22,661 nucleotides of DNA from Chloroflexota bacterium (GTDB lineage: Bacteria > Chloroflexota > Dehalococcoidia > Lucifugimonadales > Australimonadaceae): assembly GCA_026713505.1 (NCBI GenBank), contig JAPOOH010000125.1, forward strand, positions 1 through 22,661, given 5' to 3'. Every line of letters begins with the position of its first letter. Position 1 is the first letter of the stretch. The notes beneath the pieces are model-generated. The model saw only the letters and a list, made by a program, of their open reading frames with translations. It did not search any database and was not told the origin of the DNA. Below are positions 22,632 to 22,661 of the stretch, one piece after another. The position numbers and the translations under genes are program-made.

Positions 22632-22661
22632 CTAGACGATGACTTCCTGGTAGGGGACGAA
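22632..22661 (-). CDS. korA: 2-oxoacid:ferredoxin oxidoreductase alpha subunit, last 9 codons
   Basis: Only the C-terminus FVPYQEVIV and a TAG stop are in the window. It ends 17 bases before the korB start, and alpha subunits of this enzyme class commonly end in a short hydrophobic tail of this kind beside korB. The assignment rests on context more than on sequence. Confidence 0.6.
   Translation of the reverse strand, partial: FVPYQEVIV

Noticed and set aside
1..22661. Mobile elements, CRISPR arrays, tRNA or rRNA genes, and prophage remains.
   Set aside because: No transposase, spaced direct repeats, cloverleaf-like sequence or phage gene was seen; gene content is housekeeping with uniform composition.

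Overview
The window is a compact, GC-rich, gene-dense bacterial chromosome segment. GTG and TTG starts are frequent, 4-bp start/stop overlaps are common, and there is no sign of mobile DNA. The proteins (RecF, Pol IV, ThyX, GatCA, KorB, short-type AhcY, a Cys-bearing lipoprotein on a Thr-Pro linker, and an RskA-like secreted protein with a PATG-type C-terminal anchor) best suit a Chloroflexota bacterium, perhaps Dehalococcoidia or SAR202-like. That placement is inference from protein style, because there is no rRNA or other decisive marker.

Left part (1-6630). The end of rpsI (+) faces a long minus-strand operon across a shared hairpin. In transcription order the operon is mtnA, mtnP, a rhodanese-domain protein, ahcY, metK and a phosphohexomutase, behind a good sigma-70-type promoter at 6603-6631. 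It joins both SAM by-product recycling routes (MTA by MtnP and MtnA, SAH by AhcY) to SAM synthesis (MetK).

Middle (6693-13335). A minus-strand lipoprotein gene diverges from recF, which overlaps an ABC-2 exporter pair (ATPase and permease). Convergent to these are gatC-gatA on the minus strand, without gatB. A small winged-helix-like protein of unknown function diverges from gatC. It converges on a minus-strand set running dinB, ornithine-cyclodeaminase family, DUF971.

Right part (15531-19233). An HU-family gene has its own promoter and terminator. Upstream of it lies the clearest regulatory unit of the window: a promoter, a TPP riboswitch and an expression platform in front of a sodium:solute symporter gene, tenA and thiD. 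The riboswitch control and gene content point to uptake and salvage of a thiamine pyrimidine precursor, with the symporter as the candidate importer.

Far right (19315-22661). A plus-strand gene with a consensus TATAAT box and a structured leader encodes a secreted, C-terminally anchored protein. It is followed by a strong terminator. On the minus strand, thyX carries an unusual internal insertion, and korB sits behind the last codons of korA (2-oxoacid:ferredoxin oxidoreductase).

No tRNA, rRNA, CRISPR array, insertion sequence or prophage was seen. The points most worth following are the TPP-regulated symporter, its SD/anti-SD platform, the structured leader at 19327-19443, the single operon for SAM turnover and the ThyX insertion.
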